Assembly (NCBI RefSeq): GCF_008271695.1 | Contig: NZ_VKKY01000001.1 | Span: forward strand, 1,234,589-1,298,588 | Source: Rufibacter hautae | Lineage (GTDB): Bacteria; Bacteroidota; Bacteroidia; Cytophagales; Hymenobacteraceae | Direction: 5' to 3' | DNA length: 64,000 nucleotides | The notes under the pieces: model-generated | Databases searched by the model: none | Told to the model about the DNA's origin: nothing | What the model saw: the letters and a program-made list of their open reading frames with translations, nothing else | In this document: one piece after another, positions 61,651-64,000 of the stretch | How the letters are laid out: every line of letters begins with the position of its first letter | Position numbering within the stretch: the stretch's first letter is position 1 | Translations under genes and position numbers: made by a program

Positions 61651-61714
61651 GGTAAGTTTATAAACTTACCGCAATGGGCACCCACAAGTTACGCTTCGCT
61701 AAACCTGCGGGAGA
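61651..61714 (-). repeat. REP unit, right side of the RAYT gene (inverted)
   Basis: GGTAAGTTTATAAACTTACC, then CCCACAAGTT and the CGCTAAACCTGCGGG end, the reverse complement of the left unit. The compensated change in the hairpin (GGAAG..CTTCC versus GGTAAG..CTTACC) shows selection for pairing. Confidence 0.85.
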
Positions 61715-61767
61715 GGCGAGAAGAATGAAGCCTTTTCCCATTCAAGGCATTTGGCTTAAAAGTGATT

Positions 61768-61962
61768 TTATACCAAATTATACAGCACTCTCAGTATCTC
61801 GAAGGAGCCATATATAATCATGCCAGTAGCAACAATATACATACCGGCTCCGTGACCATATTCATCCTTATAACCATTCTTCTTCTCGCCGTGCATATGA
61901 TAGATTGAGATCAGTCCTATTAACAAGCAAAGCAATCCTATGGTAAAATCAAACCAAGCCAC
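61768..61962 (-). CDS. Hypothetical small membrane protein, 64 aa
   Basis: Two hydrophobic helices (WFDFTIGLLCLLIGLISIYHM and MYIVATGMIIYGSFEILRVLY) joined by a charged loop HGEKKNGYKDEYGHGAG. The composition is that of a real inner-membrane protein, and it sits between two REP units. No family known to me. A chance open frame is possible but unlikely given the clean helix-loop-helix pattern. Confidence 0.6.
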   Translation of the reverse strand: MAWFDFTIGLLCLLIGLISIYHMHGEKKNGYKDEYGHGAGMYIVATGMIIYGSFEILRVLYNLV

Positions 61963-61995
61963 TTACTGAACTTTAAACAAATTAATATCCCTCTT

Positions 61996-62058
61996 CCGCA
62001 AGTTTAGCGACAGCGTAACTTGTGGGAATCTTACTTCGGAAGCCTCTAAACTTACGTG
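61996..62058 (+). repeat. REP unit, third copy
   Basis: CCGCAAGTTTAGCGACAGCG then TAACTTGTGGG, identical to the left RAYT unit over about 31 bp; the following second hairpin is degenerate. Confidence 0.8.
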
Positions 62059-62060
62059 CC

Positions 62061-62100
62061 TCCGTTTCAAGCGCGGTTTCCCAAAACACCCCTAAAACCC
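62061..62100. repeat. Intergenic palindrome family, copy 27
   Basis: CCGTTTCAAGCGCG, GTTTCCCAAAAC, ACCCCTAAAACCC. It reaches the first base of the hmgA stop codon. Confidence 0.6.
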
Positions 62101-63299
62101 TATTCCATCATATCCGCCGGGCGGGGTGCCTGCGGGGCCACGTCTGGGTTCCAGCTCATGGGGTAGTTCTGGTCCAGCAGTTCCAGGGCATCCATGGTCA
62201 GGTAGAGCGGCTTGAAGGTGTCAATCATGACGGCCAGTTCATGCGTTTCCTTCTTCCCGATGCTGGCTTCCACGGTGCCGGGGTGCGGGCCGTGTGGAAG
62301 GCCGCTGGGGTGGATGGTGAACGAGGCGATGTCAATGCCTTTGCGGGACATGAAGTTGCCGGCCACGTAGTACAGAATCTCGTCTGAGTCTACGTTGGAG
62401 TGGTTGTAGGGCGCCGGAATAGCCAGTGGGTGGTAATCAAACAACCTGGGTACAAAGGAGCACACCACAAATCCCTGCGTCTCAAAGGTCTGGTGCACGG
62501 GCGGCGGCTGATGGATGCGGCCGGTGATGGGCTCAAAATCATGGATGGAGAATGCGTACGGGTAGAAATAGCCGTCCCAGCCCACCACATCCAGCGGCGA
62601 AAAATCATAGTGGTACTGGTGCAGGAATCCTTCCTTTTTGATCTGGACCAGGTAATCGCCGGGCTCGTTTTCTACCAGCAGTTCATGCGGCGGCCGGATG
62701 TCGCGCTCGCAGTAGGGGCTGTGCTCCAGCAACTGCCCGAAGTGGTTGCGATAGCGGCGCACGGTCTCCACGGGGCTGAAACTCTCGGTGATGAGCAGGC
62801 GCACCGGCCCCTCGTTCCACTTCCACTGGTGGATGATGGTTCTGGGAATGACCACGTAATCGCCGGCTTCCACTTCCAGGCGGCCCATCTGCGACCGTAA
62901 CTCGCCGGAACCCTCGTGGATGAAGACAATCTCATCAGCTAAGGCATTCTTGTAGAAGTACGTCATCTGGCGCTCGAGCGGCAGGCAGATGGAGATGGTG
63001 CAGTCCTTGTTCATCAGGACCGTCTTGCGGGCACCCAGGTAATCTTCGCCGGTACTTTCCCCTTTGAACGGCTTGATGTGGTAAGGCGCCAGCGGCACAT
63101 CTGATTTCACCGGTCCGTACGGCACCGGCTCCCCTATTCTGGTGATTCTGGTGGGTGCGTGTTGGTGGTAGAGCAGCGAGGAAACGCCAGAGAAGCCCAG
63201 CGTGCCCACCAACTGCTCATGGTAGAGACTGCCGTCGGGCTGCCTGAACTGAGTGTGTCTTTTGCGGGGGATGTTTCCTAACCGATGATAATAGGCCAT
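62100..63299 (-). CDS. hmgA: Homogentisate 1,2-dioxygenase
   Basis: Opens the homogentisate ring to maleylacetoacetate with O2 and Fe(II) in tyrosine and phenylalanine breakdown. 399 residues. Family features: LYHEQLVGTLGFSGVSSLLYH, DEIVFIHEGSGELRSQMG, VIPRTIIHQWKW, the segment around the iron site PYNHSNVDSDEILYYVAGNF and FTIHPSGLPHGPHPGTVEAS with the His ligands. No other gene of the pathway (hppD, fahA) is in view. Single gene. Confidence 0.94.
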   Translation of the reverse strand: MAYYHRLGNIPRKRHTQFRQPDGSLYHEQLVGTLGFSGVSSLLYHQHAPTRITRIGEPVPYGPVKSDVPLAPYHIKPFKGESTGEDYLGARKTVLMNKDCTISICLPLERQMTYFYKNALADEIVFIHEGSGELRSQMGRLEVEAGDYVVIPRTIIHQWKWNEGPVRLLITESFSPVETVRRYRNHFGQLLEHSPYCERDIRPPHELLVENEPGDYLVQIKKEGFLHQYHYDFSPLDVVGWDGYFYPYAFSIHDFEPITGRIHQPPPVHQTFETQGFVVCSFVPRLFDYHPLAIPAPYNHSNVDSDEILYYVAGNFMSRKGIDIASFTIHPSGLPHGPHPGTVEASIGKKETHELAVMIDTFKPLYLTMDALELLDQNYPMSWNPDVAPQAPRPADMME

Positions 63300-63410
63300 A
63301 CCTTTTCAATGAGTGAAGGAGTGATTGAACGAAGAAGTGAATGTCTTTTTAACGCGTACGCAATTCGGTTTCAGAAGAGATAAGTTGTTCACCTATCTAA
63401 AAGCCGCCTG

Positions 63411-63451
63411 CGTTTCAGGCCTGTTTAGGCCAAAACTGCTCCAAAACAGGA
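63411..63451. repeat. Intergenic palindrome family, copy 28
   Basis: CGTTTCAGGCCTG, TTTAGGCCAAAAC, TGCTCCAAAACAGG. Upstream of hmgA. Confidence 0.7.
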
Positions 63452-63534
63452 ATTACCCACAGCCCTTATTCCCTTCCGGAATTTAGCCTCTGCAATGGAG
63501 CGAATAAGTTAGGACTTCCTGCCCCATAAAGCAA

Positions 63535-63564
63535 AAAGCGCAGCAGGATTTCCTGCCGCGCTTT
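63535..63564. terminator. Rho-independent terminator of the S41 peptidase
   Basis: AAAGCGCAGCAGGA / TCCTGCCGCGCTTT, one mismatch, 2-nt loop (TT), 23 bp after the stop codon. Confidence 0.8.
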
Positions 63565-63586
63565 CAATCTAATCTATCAAGGAAAT

Positions 63587-64000
63587 TTACTTTCCTAAGC
63601 TAATGTGCTTGGCTTGGTCAAAGAGCCCCAGCGCCCGCTGGAAATCGGGGTCAACCTCATTCAGAACGGGATAGAAACCTGCGGCCTCGTAGCGGCTGCG
63701 GGCAATGAAAGCCTTCAAGTTGTTGCGGATGGTTTTCTCAGACCTTTTCAGCTCTTTGCTGTCCACCTTGATGTCTGCGCGCTTGGCTTCTTTCAAAAGC
63801 CCCTGCATCATGGCATCAGAGATCTGGAACGACTCCTGGAAACTGGTCAGGGAAGTGTTCTCCAACTGCTGACGGTGGTCCCGGAAGTACGTGAGGGCAT
63901 ATTCGCGCAGCACGTTCTTGCGGTACAACTCGGTCAACAGATTGGTGTTGTCTGTGGTATCACGGGGCACGAACACGTCTGGCATAATGCCTCCGCCGCC
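63587..64000 (-). CDS. S41 family C-terminal processing peptidase, C-terminal fragment (runs off the right edge)
   Basis: 138 residues are inside the window, frame open to 64000. It begins GGGGIMPDVFVPRDTTDNTNLLTELYRKN, the region just after the S41 catalytic core in Bacteroidota CTP proteins, where G(R/G)GIxPDxxVP is conserved. The rest is the helical C-terminal domain (YALTYFRDHRQQLE, KTIRNNLKAFIARSRYEAAGFYPVLNE). The catalytic Ser/Lys and PDZ domain lie outside the window. A start at 63985 would be internal. Confidence 0.88.
   Translation of the reverse strand, partial: GGGGIMPDVFVPRDTTDNTNLLTELYRKNVLREYALTYFRDHRQQLENTSLTSFQESFQISDAMMQGLLKEAKRADIKVDSKELKRSEKTIRNNLKAFIARSRYEAAGFYPVLNEVDPDFQRALGLFDQAKHISLGK

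Overview
This is a chromosomal segment of a member of the Bacteroidota, most likely a Cytophagales / Hymenobacteraceae organism of the Rufibacter, Nibribacter or Pontibacter type. The genus is inferred; the phylum is well supported. Evidence for the phylum: a DUF4295 gene beside rpmG and ftsY, a BT_3928-family DoxX protein, two secreted proteins with a C-terminal type IX secretion sorting domain, bacillithiol synthesis by BshC, an epimerase-type threonine dehydrogenase, many lipoproteins and S9/S8/S41 exported peptidases, and promoters of the Bacteroidota TTTG-N18-20-TAnnTTTG type. I see no rRNA, tRNA, prophage, plasmid or CRISPR. The window starts inside a large YDG-repeat surface protein (minus strand) and ends inside an S41 peptidase (minus strand).

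Layout. 1-5.3 kb: YDG adhesin fragment, a 1.2 kb AT-rich gap, an S8 protease lipoprotein, a fatty acid hydroxylase. 5.4-11 kb: aroK, a DoxX-thioredoxin protein, DUF1599, then folP-cdaA (overlapping) and a class A beta-lactamase-like hydrolase. 11-20 kb: FAD oxidoreductase, DEDDh exonuclease, erythromycin-esterase-like lipoprotein, a NYN nuclease fused to a cold-shock domain, and a divergent threonine-to-glycine pair (kbl / tdh). 20-36 kb: outer-membrane and hypothetical proteins, mnmD, an S9 peptidase, a sorbosone/glucose dehydrogenase-like T9SS protein, 5-formyl-THF cyclo-ligase and bshC. 36-42 kb: rimO, ftsY, DUF4295, rpmG, an aminopeptidase P and rpmB. 42-49 kb: a signalling block with two closely related histidine kinases, a single-domain response regulator and a response regulator with a class III nucleotide cyclase output. 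50-64 kb: rocD, hemB, a large propeller T9SS protein, hemJ, a 34-residue-repeat protein, a lone GroES-like protein, a RAYT transposase with its REP hairpins, homogentisate dioxygenase.

The most striking thing is outside the genes. A degenerate palindrome of about 36-40 bp, with outer arms like GTTTTRGGCCTG and CAGGCCYRAAAC around an inner TTTTC..GAAAA, recurs at least 28 times by eye, about once every 2.3 kb, always in intergenic space or just overlapping a stop codon. Copies keep pairing while their bases drift. Several are built into terminators, two form the last codons of genes, and one lies in the predicted 5' leader of kbl. Two further, separate repeat families are present: a three-hairpin REP-like module (27.0, 27.4 and 38.3 kb) and the REP units flanking the RAYT transposase at 61 kb.
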